Below, piece by piece: positions 49,148-57,895 of a DNA stretch of 64,000 nucleotides (within the stretch, counting starts at the first letter, position 1; every line of letters begins with the position of its first letter). A program made the translations under genes and the position numbers. A model generated the notes under the pieces. The model saw only the letters and a program-made list of their open reading frames with translations. It did no database searches and was not told where the DNA came from. This DNA is from Gammaproteobacteria bacterium MFB021 (GTDB lineage: Bacteria; Pseudomonadota; Gammaproteobacteria; Pseudomonadales; Halomonadaceae), in the NCBI GenBank assembly GCA_000737985.1, contig JNVT01000067.1, positions 1 through 64,000 on the forward strand, in the 5' to 3' direction.

Positions 49148-52100
49148 TCAGCGGGCGTCGTCCGTGCGTTCGCCCGACAGGGTCGAGCCGTGATCCTGGC
49201 GCAGCGGCCCGGCCAGCTTGCGCAGTGCGACATAGAACACCGGGGTCAGCAGCAGGCCGAACAGGGTCACCCCGAGCATGCCGGCGAACACCGCGACCCC
49301 CAGCGCCTGGCGTACCTCGGCGCCCGCGCCGTGGCCCAGCGCCAGCGGTATCACCGCCGCGGTGAAGGTTATCGAGGTCATGACGATCGGGCGCAGGCGC
49401 AGGCGGCAGGCCTCCAGCGCTGCGGCCACGGTCTCGCGTCCCTCGAGCTCCAGCTCGCGGGCGAACTCGACGATCAGGATCGCGTTCTTGCACGCCAGCC
49501 CGATCAGCACCACCAGCCCCACCTGGACGAAGATATTGGTATCGCCGCCCACCAGGGGCACCCCGATCAGCGCCGAGAGTACGCACATCGGCACGATCAG
49601 GATCACCGCCAACGGCAGGGTCCAGCTCTCGTAGAGCGCGGCCAGCACCAGGAACACCAGCATCACCGCCAGCGGGAACACGATCAGCGCGGCGTTGCCC
49701 TGGGTCGCCTGCTGATAGCTGAGATCGGTCCACTCGAAGTCGATCCCCGCCGGCAGCACCTGGGCGCCGATCCGGGTCAGCTCGGCCATCGCCTGGGGTG
49801 AGGAGAGCACCCGCGGGTCGGCCTCGCCGGCGAGATCGGCGGCAGGATAGCCGTTGAAGCGCAGCACCGGGTCGGGACCGAAGGTCTGGTGGACCTTTAT
49901 CATCGAGCCGATCGGCACCATCTCGCCCTGGGCGTTGCGGGTGCGCAGGCGGGCGATGTCCTCGACGCTGTCGCGGTAAGGGGCGTCGGCCTGGGCAATG
50001 ACCTGCCAGGTGCGGCCGAACTGGTTGAAATCGTTGACGTAGGTCGAGCCCAGATAGGTCTGCAGGGTGTCGAAGAGGTCGGCCACCGCCACCCCCTGAG
50101 ACTTGGCCTTCAAGCGGTCGACGTCGGCATCGAGCTGGGGCACGTTGGCCTGATAGCTGGTGATCGGATAGGACATCCCTGGGGTCTGCATCACCGCGCC
50201 CTGGAAGGCGTTGACCGCTTCCTGCAGCGGGCCGTAGCCGAGGCCGCCGCGATCCTCGAGGAACAGCTGATAGCCGGAGCCGTTGCCGAGCCCCAGGATC
50301 GGTGGCGGCATGAACGAGAAGGCGATGCCGTCCTTGAGGGCGGCGAGCTTGCCGGCGAGTTCGGCATTGATCTGTGCCGCCGTGCGGGTGCGCTCGGTGA
50401 ACGGCGTCAGGGTCAGAAACGCCAGGCCGGTGTTGGAGGTGTTGGTGAACTGCAGCGCATTGAGCCCCGGAAACGAGATCGCGTGCTCGACGCCATCGGT
50501 GTGCATGGCGATATCCACCACCTGACGCAGCAGGGCGTCGGTGCGCTCGAGGGAGGCGCCCTCGGGCAGCTTGACGCCGGCGATCAGGTACATCTTGTCC
50601 TGCACCGGAATGAACCCGGGCGGCACCGTCTTGAACAGATAGCCGGTGGCCCCGAGCAGGATCAGGTAGATCACGAACACCGCGCCGCGGCGTTTCAGGC
50701 TGCGCGACACCACGCCCCTATAGCGCTCGGAGCCGGCGTTGAAGAGCCGATTGAAGGGCCGGAACAGCCAGCCGAACAGGGCGTCGATCACCCGCGTCAG
50801 GCGATCCTTGGGCGCATCGTGGGGCCTGAGCAGCATCGCCGCCAGGGCCGGTGACAGCGTCAGCGAGTTGATCGTCGAGATGACCGTGGAGATGGCGATG
50901 GTCACCGCGAACTGGCGATAGAACTGGCCGGTCACTCCGGAGAGAAAGGCCATCGGCACGAACACCGCGCACAGCACCAGGCCGATGGCCACGATCGGCC
51001 CCGAGACCTCGCGCATTGCCTGATGCGCCGCGGCGCGTGGCGCCAGCCCCTGCTCGATGTTGCGCTCCACGTTCTCCACCACCACGATGGCGTCGTCGAC
51101 GACGATACCGATCGCCAGCACCAGCCCGAACAGGGTCAGGGTGTTGATCGAGTAGCCGAGCAGCAGCAGCACCGCGAAGGTGCCCACCACCGAGACCGGC
51201 ACCGCCAGCAGCGGGATCAGCGAGGCGCGCCAGGTCTGCAGGAACAGCGTCACCACCAGCACCACCAGCAGCACCGCTTCCAGCAGGGTCTGGATCACCG
51301 AGTGGATCGAATCGGTGACGAACAGCGTGGTGTCGTAGACGCTGCGATACTCGAGCCCGGCGGGGAACTGGGTCGCCAGCTCGTCCATGGTATGGATCAC
51401 CTGATCGCGAATCTCCAGCGCGTTGGCCCCGGGCGACTGGAAGATGCCGATCGCCACCGCGTCCTTGCCATCCAGGCGGGCGCGCAGGGTGTAGTCGCCG
51501 GCGCCGAGCTGCAGCCGGGCGACGTCCTTGAGCCTGAGAATGTCGCCGTCGGCGCCGGTCTTGAGCACGATGTCGCCGAACTCCGCCTCGCTGGTCAGGC
51601 GCCCCTTGGCGTTGATCAGGGTCAGGAAGTCGCTGTCCGGCATCGGTTCGCCGCCGATCTGCCCGGCGGAGACCTGTACGTTCTGGTCGCGGATCGCCGC
51701 CACCACGTCGCCGGCGGTCAGGCCGTGGGCGGCGACCCGGTCCGGGTCGAGCCACACGCGCATGGCGTAGTCGCCGCCGCCGAACAGCTGCGCCTCGCCC
51801 ACGCCGGGGATGCGTGCCAGCTGGTCGCGCACGTGCAGGCGGGCGTAGTTGCGCAGGTAGAGAGTGTCGTAGCGGTCGTCCGGCGAGACCAGATGCACCA
51901 CCATCAGAAAGGTCGGCGACTGCTTCTGGGTGGTTACGCCCTGACGGCGCACCGCCTCGGGCAAGCGCGCCAGGGCCTGGCTGACCCGGTTCTGCACCCG
52001 CACCGTGGCCTGCTCGGCGTCGGTGCCGGGGCGGAAGGTGACGGTCATCTGCAGCACCCCGTCGGAGCCGGCGACGGATTTGTAGTACATCATCCCCTCG

Positions 52101-52321
52101 ACGCCGGTGATCGCCTCCTCGAGCGGCGCGGCGACGGTGTCGGCGATCTCCTTGGGGTTGGCGCCGGGGTAGACCGTGCGCACCAGCACCGAGGGCGGCA
52201 CCACCTCCGGATACTCGCCGATCGGCAGGTTGGGGATCGAGATCGCGCCGAGCGCGAGCATGACGATCGACAGCACCGCGGCGAAGATCGGGCGGTCGAC
52301 GAAGAAACGCGAAACATTCAT
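49148..52321 (-). CDS. RND-family multidrug efflux transporter (AcrB/MexF type)
   Basis: A 1057-residue inner-membrane proton/drug antiporter. The N-terminus MNVSRFFVDRPIFAAVLSIVML is typical. The proton-relay aspartates are in VLAIGIVVDDAIVVVENVERNI, and TLSPALAAMLL follows. The periplasmic pore and docking domains lie between the two membrane halves (NPKEIADTVAAPLEEAITGVEGM in the first half). The second half has PMCVLSALIGVPLVGGDTNIFVQVGLVVLIGLACKNAILIVEFA in one run. The start at 52321 fits the family; the frame beyond is the intergenic gap. It is the second gene after the adaptor. No outer-membrane channel gene is next to it, so a shared TolC/OprM-type protein is needed. Confidence 0.96.
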   Translation of the reverse strand: MNVSRFFVDRPIFAAVLSIVMLALGAISIPNLPIGEYPEVVPPSVLVRTVYPGANPKEIADTVAAPLEEAITGVEGMMYYKSVAGSDGVLQMTVTFRPGTDAEQATVRVQNRVSQALARLPEAVRRQGVTTQKQSPTFLMVVHLVSPDDRYDTLYLRNYARLHVRDQLARIPGVGEAQLFGGGDYAMRVWLDPDRVAAHGLTAGDVVAAIRDQNVQVSAGQIGGEPMPDSDFLTLINAKGRLTSEAEFGDIVLKTGADGDILRLKDVARLQLGAGDYTLRARLDGKDAVAIGIFQSPGANALEIRDQVIHTMDELATQFPAGLEYRSVYDTTLFVTDSIHSVIQTLLEAVLLVVLVVTLFLQTWRASLIPLLAVPVSVVGTFAVLLLLGYSINTLTLFGLVLAIGIVVDDAIVVVENVERNIEQGLAPRAAAHQAMREVSGPIVAIGLVLCAVFVPMAFLSGVTGQFYRQFAVTIAISTVISTINSLTLSPALAAMLLRPHDAPKDRLTRVIDALFGWLFRPFNRLFNAGSERYRGVVSRSLKRRGAVFVIYLILLGATGYLFKTVPPGFIPVQDKMYLIAGVKLPEGASLERTDALLRQVVDIAMHTDGVEHAISFPGLNALQFTNTSNTGLAFLTLTPFTERTRTAAQINAELAGKLAALKDGIAFSFMPPPILGLGNGSGYQLFLEDRGGLGYGPLQEAVNAFQGAVMQTPGMSYPITSYQANVPQLDADVDRLKAKSQGVAVADLFDTLQTYLGSTYVNDFNQFGRTWQVIAQADAPYRDSVEDIARLRTRNAQGEMVPIGSMIKVHQTFGPDPVLRFNGYPAADLAGEADPRVLSSPQAMAELTRIGAQVLPAGIDFEWTDLSYQQATQGNAALIVFPLAVMLVFLVLAALYESWTLPLAVILIVPMCVLSALIGVPLVGGDTNIFVQVGLVVLIGLACKNAILIVEFARELELEGRETVAAALEACRLRLRPIVMTSITFTAAVIPLALGHGAGAEVRQALGVAVFAGMLGVTLFGLLLTPVFYVALRKLAGPLRQDHGSTLSGERTDDAR

Positions 52322-52416
52322 GCCTTGGGGCTCCTGTGCGGCGGATGCGATGCCCGCCGCTTGTCGTCGTTCCCGGGAATGGTTGGCGCAGGCGGCGCAC
52401 CTGGCGCCGCCGCCGC

Positions 52417-53721
52417 TCAAGAGCGCGCGGCGAGCGCGCCTTCGGCCGAGGGTTGCGGATCGGTCGGCTGCTGATCGACCGGCTGCTGATCGACCGGATG
52501 CGTATCGACCGGATGCGGTGAGATGGTCATGCCGGGGGCAAAGATCTTCTGGGTGCCGTTGACCACGATGCGGTCTCCCGGGGCGAGGCCGTCGCGGATC
52601 ACCACCCGGTCGCCGACCGCGGCCCCGGTCACCACCGGTTGCGGCGTGACGCTGTTGTCATCGGCCACCCGATAGACGAAGCGCCGATCCTGGTTGGTCA
52701 GCACCGCCTGGCGGTCGATCAGCAGCGCCGCGGTGAGCGCGGCGACGGGCATCTCGACGCGGGCGAACTGGCCGGGCCGGATGCGCCCGTCCGGATTGTC
52801 GAGCACGGCGCGGTAGGTCAGGGTGCCGGTGGTGGGATCGATACGGTTGTCGACGAAGTCGAGCCGACCGCGATGGGGAAAGCCGTTCTCGCCGGTGAGA
52901 CTGACCCGCACCGCCACGGGGTGGTCGGGGTCGACGCTCGCCAGCGTGTTCTCGGCGCCGCTCTCGTTGCTGTCGAAATAGACATAGAGTGGGTCGACCG
53001 AGACCAGCGTGGTCAACAGCGTCTGGTCGGCGCTGGCCAGGTTGCCGCGGGTGACCAGCGCCCGCCCGATGCGGCCCGCTACCGGCGCGATGACGCGGGT
53101 GTACTCGAGGTCGAGTTCGGCGCTGGTGAGCGCGGCGCGGGCCTGCGCTTCACGGGCGCGGGCGTCCTGGGCCGCCGCCTGGCGCTGGTCGTGCTGCTCC
53201 TGGGAGATCATGTGGCGGCCGATCAGCCGGCGTGAGCGGCTGGCTTCGACATCGGCGAGCTGACGCTGGCTACGCGCCTGGGCCAAGGCCGCCTTGGCGG
53301 CATCGACGCGCGCCGCATAGGGGCGCGGGTCGATGCGCAAGAGCAGGTCGCCGGCCTTGACCAGCTGGCCCTCGGTGAAGGCGATCTCATCGACATAGCC
53401 GCTCACCCGCGGGCGTAGTGCCACGGTCTCGGGCGCCTCGATGCGTCCGGTGAAGGTCTCGGTGAGCGTGATCGGCTCGGCTGCGACGGTGGCGACATCG
53501 ACCTCGGGCGGTGGCGGGGCGGCGGCCTGGGGCTCGCCGTGGGCATCGCAGCCGGCCAGCAGCAGCGCTGCCAGCAGCCAGGTGGTTGTGAGCCAAGTGA
53601 TTCGTAGCCCAGTAACTCGCAGCCAAGTGGTTCGCAGAGACGCGATCTGCCGTCCCGTGATCGGCGTGACGGCGGCCAACCTCGCGCCAGGCGCGGGGGG
53701 CTGGTTGAACTTCTCCATCAT
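52417..53721 (-). CDS. RND efflux periplasmic adaptor (membrane fusion protein)
   Basis: A 434-residue lipoprotein adaptor. A long leader is followed by a lipobox (LLAALLLAGC), so the mature protein starts at the Cys near residue 60. The middle has FTGRIEAPETVALRPRVSGYVDEIAFTEGQLVKAGDLLLRIDPRPY (lipoyl part, in one run). A helical hairpin follows (AKAALAQARSQRQLADVEASRSRRLIGRHMISQ), then the barrel part (RIGRALVTRGNLASADQTLL). Two stretches are tandem-repeat coded: the leader (TTWLR, VTGLR, ITWLT) and the C-terminus (HPVDT, HPVDQ, QPVDQ, QPTDP). The ATG at 53721 follows CGGAG; the adjacent ATG at 53718 is possible. Transcribed from the SoxR-type promoter just upstream. Confidence 0.94.
   Translation of the reverse strand: MMEKFNQPPAPGARLAAVTPITGRQIASLRTTWLRVTGLRITWLTTTWLLAALLLAGCDAHGEPQAAAPPPPEVDVATVAAEPITLTETFTGRIEAPETVALRPRVSGYVDEIAFTEGQLVKAGDLLLRIDPRPYAARVDAAKAALAQARSQRQLADVEASRSRRLIGRHMISQEQHDQRQAAAQDARAREAQARAALTSAELDLEYTRVIAPVAGRIGRALVTRGNLASADQTLLTTLVSVDPLYVYFDSNESGAENTLASVDPDHPVAVRVSLTGENGFPHRGRLDFVDNRIDPTTGTLTYRAVLDNPDGRIRPGQFARVEMPVAALTAALLIDRQAVLTNQDRRFVYRVADDNSVTPQPVVTGAAVGDRVVIRDGLAPGDRIVVNGTQKIFAPGMTISPHPVDTHPVDQQPVDQQPTDPQPSAEGALAARS
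52456..52515. repeat. Four 15-bp tandem repeats in the adaptor 3' end
   Basis: Consecutive 15-bp units such as CTGATCGACCGGCTG and CTGATCGACCGGATG, coding (on the minus strand) for five-residue units HPVDT, HPVDQ, QPVDQ and QPTDP. Confidence 0.9.
53576..53635. repeat. Four 15-bp tandem repeats in the adaptor leader
   Basis: Units AGCCAGGTGGTTGTG, AGCCAAGTGATTCGT, AGCCCAGTAACTCGC and AGCCAAGTGGTTCGC, coding for five-residue units of the TTWLR type just before the lipobox. Confidence 0.9.
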
Positions 53722-53755
53722 GGTTCGCTCCGTGTGACATTCCCCGAAGGAGGGC

Positions 53756-53786
53756 AAGCTATTGGCTCAACTTAAGTTGAGGTCAA
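53756..53786 (-). promoter_or_regulatory. SoxR-type promoter of the RND pump
   Basis: On the minus strand: -35 TTGACC (53786-53781), a 19-bp spacer and -10 TAGCTT (53761-53756). The dyad CCTCAACTTAAGTTGAGC (53782-53765) fills the spacer, with a 16-bp perfect palindrome at its core. E. coli and Pseudomonas SoxR sites have CCTCAA-N6-TTGAGG within a 19-20-bp spacer; this differs only in the last base. MerR-family proteins activate such overlong spacers. The predicted transcript starts about 28 nt before the adaptor ATG. No soxR gene is in the window. Confidence 0.75.
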
Positions 53787-53870
53787 GCGTGGCGGGGAAA
53801 CCGCCCGGGGGCATGGAGTGCCAATCTAAGGGCTGGCGGCGGCGGGGCGTTATCGGCTTCCTGTCGATTG

Positions 53871-53988
53871 CTTGCCCGATTCTCCGCAGAAACCGGTCAG
53901 CCACGGTGGGGGTGTCGGGACCGCCTGGGCGCGGGGCTGGCGCAGGGAAAGCGCCTTGCCGAATTCTTCAGAGTACTTGCCCGATTCT
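53871..53988. promoter_or_regulatory. Three helically phased repeats, likely AraC-family sites
   Basis: CTTGCCCGATTCT occurs at 53871-53883 and 53976-53988, with a two-mismatch copy CTTGCCGAATTCT at 53955-53967. Spacings are 84 and 21 bp, that is about eight and two helical turns. All have the same orientation and lie upstream of the araC start. Confidence 0.65.
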
Positions 53989-54088
53989 GCAAGTCTCTGC
54001 CAGACGCGCCCAATATCGTCGAAAGTGGACTTATACTCGCGCTCTATCGCTTGATGCCTTTCCATCCGCCCAGCAGGGGAGTGACGCC

Positions 54089-55069
54089 GTGACCGCCGCA
54101 CAGCCCATCCCGAGGCACACCGAGTCGTCGTCCGATTCATTGATGAATACTCTTGTGGCGAGAATTCTCGCCCACGCCGACGAGGAGGGGTTCATCGCCA
54201 GCGCCATTCCCGGTCTGGAGCTGGTGCGTGCCAATTCGACCACGGCCTGCATGGGCTCGCGGGTCTACGAGCCGGCGCTGTGCCTGATCGCCCAGGGCGC
54301 CAAGACGGTGTGGCTGGGGGATCGCCAGATCGACTATGGCCCGCTCAGCTGCATGGTGTCGGCGGTGCCGCTGCCGATTCTGGGCAAGGTGACCCAGGCG
54401 TCGCCCCAGACCCCGTATCTGGGTCTCAAGCTCACGATCGACCCCCAGGAGGTCACCGATCTGATCCTGGCGATGGGGCTGCCGGTGGCGCGCCAGCCGG
54501 AGGAGGAGCTGTGCCCGGAAGGGGCCTGCGGGCTCGGCCATGTGCTGGCCGATCGGGGGATGCTGGAAGCGCTGTCGCGTTTGGTGGGCCTACTGGACAC
54601 GCCCCAGGACATCGCGATCCTGGCGCCGCTGGTGCGGCGGGAGATCCTCTATCGGGCGCTGGTCGGGGAGTTGGCACCCTATATGCGCAAGTTCGCCATG
54701 GTCGATGGCCAGACCCACCGCATGGCCCGGGTGATCGAGGTGCTCCAGGCGCGCTTCCGCGAGCCGCTGCGGGTGGGCGATCTCGCCGACCTGGTGAGCA
54801 TGAGCGAATCGTCGCTGTTCCACAGCTTCAAGCAGGTGACGCGGATGTCGCCGCTGCAGTTCCAGAAGCGCCTGCGTCTGCACGAGGCGCGCCGGCTGAT
54901 GCTGACCGAGGGTATGGAAGCCGCCACGGCCAGCTATCGCGTCGGTTACAGCAGCCCTTCCCACTTCAGCCGCGAATACAGCCGCATGTTCGGGGTGCCG
55001 CCGCGGGCCGACGTGATCAAGCTGCGCGGCGATCTGCCGGCAGCGACACCGGCACCGGCGGGGCGCTGA
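54089..55069 (+). CDS. AraC-family transcriptional regulator (AraC_N type)
   Basis: A 326-residue regulator. The N-terminal cupin-like AraC_N domain (about 20-190) has SRVYEPALCLIAQGAKTVWLGDR and PYLGLKLTIDPQEVTDLI. The C-terminal double helix-turn-helix has LQARFREPLRVGDLADLVSMSESSLFHSFKQVTRMSPLQFQKRLRLHEARRL (in one run) and VGYSSPSHFSREYSRMFG. GTG 54089 follows AGGGGA; the frame upstream to 53762 reads through the control region without similarity. Relatives include YqhC, which responds to aldehydes. It is divergent from the RND pump and may control it, itself, or a distant reductase. Confidence 0.9.
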   Translation: MTAAQPIPRHTESSSDSLMNTLVARILAHADEEGFIASAIPGLELVRANSTTACMGSRVYEPALCLIAQGAKTVWLGDRQIDYGPLSCMVSAVPLPILGKVTQASPQTPYLGLKLTIDPQEVTDLILAMGLPVARQPEEELCPEGACGLGHVLADRGMLEALSRLVGLLDTPQDIAILAPLVRREILYRALVGELAPYMRKFAMVDGQTHRMARVIEVLQARFREPLRVGDLADLVSMSESSLFHSFKQVTRMSPLQFQKRLRLHEARRLMLTEGMEAATASYRVGYSSPSHFSREYSRMFGVPPRADVIKLRGDLPAATPAPAGR

Positions 55070-55099
55070 GGCGCGACCACCGTTGCCGGCGTGCGGGGT

Positions 55100-55489
55100 T
55101 CAGTCGCCGATCACCATGACCGCCTCGGCTTCGACCAGGCTGCCTTTGGGCAGCTGCTTGACGCCCACCGCGGCGCGCGCGGGGAAGGGCGCGCTGAAGA
55201 ACTCTTCCATCACCTTGTTGACCACGCCGAAGTTGTCGAGGTCGGTGAGGTAGAGGTTGAGCTTGACGATGTCCTGCAGCGAGCCGGCGGCCTCCTTGCA
55301 CACGGCGGAGAGGTTGGTGAATACCTGACGCGCCTGGGCTTCGAAGTCGTCGGAAACCATCTCCATGGTGGCCGGGTCGAGCGGGATCTGGCCGGAGAGA
55401 TAGACGGTGTTGCCGGACTTCACGGCTTGGGAATAGGGGCCGATGGCGGCCGGGGCGTTGTCGGTGTTGATAACGGCTTTGTTGCTCAT
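55100..55489 (-). CDS. ridA: 2-iminobutanoate/2-iminopropanoate deaminase RidA
   Basis: A 129-residue YjgF/RidA trimeric enzyme that hydrolyses reactive enamines and imines formed by PLP enzymes. The family run is NTDNAPAAIGPYSQAVKSGN, then VYLSGQIPLDP. VKLNLYLTDLDNFGVVNKVMEEFF and the late FPARAAVGVKQLPKGSLVEAEAVMV (with the catalytic Arg and Glu) follow. The start at 55489 is preceded by GGAGGGT. It follows spoT on the same strand, but a terminator between them indicates its own promoter. Confidence 0.96.
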   Translation of the reverse strand: MSNKAVINTDNAPAAIGPYSQAVKSGNTVYLSGQIPLDPATMEMVSDDFEAQARQVFTNLSAVCKEAAGSLQDIVKLNLYLTDLDNFGVVNKVMEEFFSAPFPARAAVGVKQLPKGSLVEAEAVMVIGD

Positions 55490-55582
55490 GGCGTACCCTC
55501 CAGATGTTATCGATTGAGATACCGCGATCTTTTCCTGCGTATCGAGCCGCGTTTCGCGTTTTATCGCGTCCCGGAACGACGT

Positions 55583-55620
55583 AAAAAACGACGCCCCGCC
55601 GTGGTTGGCCATGGCGGGGC
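55583..55620 (-). terminator. Intrinsic terminator after spoT
   Basis: On the minus strand GCCCCGCC (55620-55613) pairs with GGCGGGGC (55600-55593) around a 12-nt loop, followed by GTCGTTTTTT. It ends the gmk-rpoZ-spoT transcript before ridA. Confidence 0.85.
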
Positions 55621-55671
55621 AGCGTGTGTTCGTCTGTCTGGCCGGCGCGGGTGGGCGTCGGGGTCTTGCTA

Positions 55672-57825
55672 TCAGCTTCTCGCGCGAACGATGCGGCCGA
55701 TGTGATTCAGGTTGCGCAGGCGCTTGATGATCCGGGCCAGGTGGATACGCCCCTTGACCAGGATGGTCAGATTGACGATCGATAGCCGGGCATCGCGCTC
55801 TTCGATGCCGATGCGCTCGATATTGGCATCGGCGTCGGTGATCAGGCTGGCCAGTTCGGCGATCAGCCCGCGCCGGGTCTCCACCTCGATGCGCAACGGC
55901 ACCGGGAAATCCTGCTCGATCTGATTGGACCACGTCAAGGAGACCAGCTTGTCGGGGTCATCGCGCAGCTCATCGAGATTACCACAATCGTGGCGGTGCA
56001 CGACGATCCCCTTGCCCATCGACAGGTGACCGATCACCGGGTCGCCTGGCAGCGGGTGGCAGCAGCGGGCGAAGCTGATTGCCATGCTCTCGGAGCCGTT
56101 GATGACGATCGGTCCGGTGTGCGATCCCGTATTCGATGAGCTCTCCGACGCCCCTGCGGCCTCCTCGTCATCGCTCAGGCTGGCATCGGCAAGGCGCTTG
56201 GCGGTGGCGTGGGCCAGCCGGGTGCCGAGGCCGATGGTCTCGAGCAGGTCATCCTCGTTGGCCAGGTCGAGCTCCGCCAGCAGCGCCGTGAGGCGCTCCG
56301 CGGGCAGCTTCTCCAGGCTGGTGTCGAAACTGCCCAGCGCGCGATTGAGCAGGCGCCGGCCGAGCTGGATCGCTTCGCTGCGCTGCTGGCTCTTGAGCGC
56401 GTGACGAATCGCCGAGCGCGCCTTGGCGGTAACCACGAAGTTGAGCCAGGCAAGATTGGGCCGGGCGCCGGGCGCGGTGATGATCTCCAGGGTCTGGCCG
56501 CTCTCCAGCGGGGTCGAGAGCGGTGCCAGGTGGCGGTCGATACGGCAGGCGATACAGCTGTTGCCGATATCGGTGTGCACGGTATAGGCGAAGTCGACCG
56601 CCGTGGCCCCCTGGGGCAGCTCCATGATGTCGCCCTTGGGGGTGAAGATGTAGACATCGTCGGGGAACAGGTCGTTCTTGACGTGTTCGATGAACTCCAG
56701 CGAGTCGCCCGCGTGGCGCTGCATCTCGAGCAGCCCGCGCACCCACTCCCGCGCCCGGGCGTGGCTGCCGACGGCGATCGGCCGCTCGGTCTGGCCGGCC
56801 TTGTAGAGCCAGTGGGCGGCGATGCCGTTGTTGGCCATCGCCTCCATCTCGCGGGTGCGGATCTGTACTTCGATCGGCATGCCGCTGGGCCCGAACAGGG
56901 TGGTGTGCAGGCTCTGGTAGCCGTTGGCCTTGGGGATCGCGATGTAATCCTTGAAGCGCCCCGGCACCGGCTTGTAGAGATTGTGCACCGCGCCGAGGAT
57001 GCGATAGCAGTTGTCGACATCGTCGGTGATGATGCGGAAGCCGAACACATCCATGATCTCGGCGAACGGCTTGCGCTGGTCGTGCATCTTGCGATAGATC
57101 GACAGCAGGTGCTTCTGGCGGCCGACCACGCTGCCGGTGAGATCGTCCTCGTCCAGACGGCGCTGCAGGCTGGTCTGGATCTGGCGCATGGTCGTGCGGC
57201 GGTTGCCGCGGGCCCGGGTCACGGCGCGCTTGATGCGCTCGGCACGCATCGGGTGGATCGCCTGGAACGAGAGATCCTCGAGCTCGACGCGGATGGTGTT
57301 GATCCCCAGGCGTCCGGCGATGCGGGCGTAGATCTCCAGCGTCTCGCGGGCGATGCGGCGCTTCTTGTCGGGTCGCAGCGCCCCTAGGGTGCGCATGTTG
57401 TGCAGGCGGTCGGCGAGCTTGACGATGATCACGCGGATGTCCTGGGACATCGCCATCACCATCTTCTGGAAGTTCTCGGCCTGGGCGACCGCCTTGTCCT
57501 CGAAGGTGATCTGGGTCAGCTTGGAGACGCCATCGACCAGCTCCGCCACCGCTTCGCCGAACTGGCTGGCCAGGGCATCCTTGGTCACCCCGGTATCCTC
57601 GATCACGTCGTGCAGCATGGCGGCCATCAGGCTCTGATGGTCCATGTGCATGTTGGCGAGGATATTGGCGACCGCGAGGGGGTGGGTGACGTAGGGCTCG
57701 CCGGAGCGGCGGGTCTGGCCGTCGTGGGCCTGCTCGGCGTAGTAGAAGGCGCGCCTGACCTGCTGAATCTCCTCAGGGGGTAGATAGCCGCCGAGGCGAT
57801 CGGCCAGGTCATCGATGGTGAACAT
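55672..57825 (-). CDS. spoT: Bifunctional (p)ppGpp synthetase/hydrolase SpoT
   Basis: A 717-residue stringent-response enzyme. The hydrolase HD domain is intact: RRSGEPYVTHPLAVA, LHDVIEDTGVTKDALASQFG (His72-Asp73) and KLADRLHNMRTLGAL. The synthetase domain shows GRQKHLLSIYRKMHDQ, DVFGFRIITDDVDNCYRILGAVH, IAIPKANGYQSLHTTLFGP and MANNGIAAHWLYK. TGS (IFTPKGDIMELPQGATAVDFAY) and the C-terminal ACT domain follow. Both activities appear intact, as expected for SpoT rather than RelA, which lacks the HD residues. It is preceded by rpoZ (70 bp), the usual order. Confidence 0.97.
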   Translation of the reverse strand: MFTIDDLADRLGGYLPPEEIQQVRRAFYYAEQAHDGQTRRSGEPYVTHPLAVANILANMHMDHQSLMAAMLHDVIEDTGVTKDALASQFGEAVAELVDGVSKLTQITFEDKAVAQAENFQKMVMAMSQDIRVIIVKLADRLHNMRTLGALRPDKKRRIARETLEIYARIAGRLGINTIRVELEDLSFQAIHPMRAERIKRAVTRARGNRRTTMRQIQTSLQRRLDEDDLTGSVVGRQKHLLSIYRKMHDQRKPFAEIMDVFGFRIITDDVDNCYRILGAVHNLYKPVPGRFKDYIAIPKANGYQSLHTTLFGPSGMPIEVQIRTREMEAMANNGIAAHWLYKAGQTERPIAVGSHARAREWVRGLLEMQRHAGDSLEFIEHVKNDLFPDDVYIFTPKGDIMELPQGATAVDFAYTVHTDIGNSCIACRIDRHLAPLSTPLESGQTLEIITAPGARPNLAWLNFVVTAKARSAIRHALKSQQRSEAIQLGRRLLNRALGSFDTSLEKLPAERLTALLAELDLANEDDLLETIGLGTRLAHATAKRLADASLSDDEEAAGASESSSNTGSHTGPIVINGSESMAISFARCCHPLPGDPVIGHLSMGKGIVVHRHDCGNLDELRDDPDKLVSLTWSNQIEQDFPVPLRIEVETRRGLIAELASLITDADANIERIGIEERDARLSIVNLTILVKGRIHLARIIKRLRNLNHIGRIVRARS

Positions 57826-57895
57826 ACAGCGCGCCTATTCCAGGAGTCGTGCCGGCGTCACGCCGAGGCGCGGGCCGCGGGCTCGCAAAGCTCGT

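Larger units (their letters stand above)
53722..54088. other. Divergent RND-pump / araC control region
   Basis: 367 bp without a gene. It contains the SoxR-type promoter of the adaptor gene near the left side, three phased 13-bp repeats in the middle and right, and a TATACT element (54032-54037) suitable as -10 for araC with no recognisable -35, as expected for an activated promoter. Confidence 0.7.
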
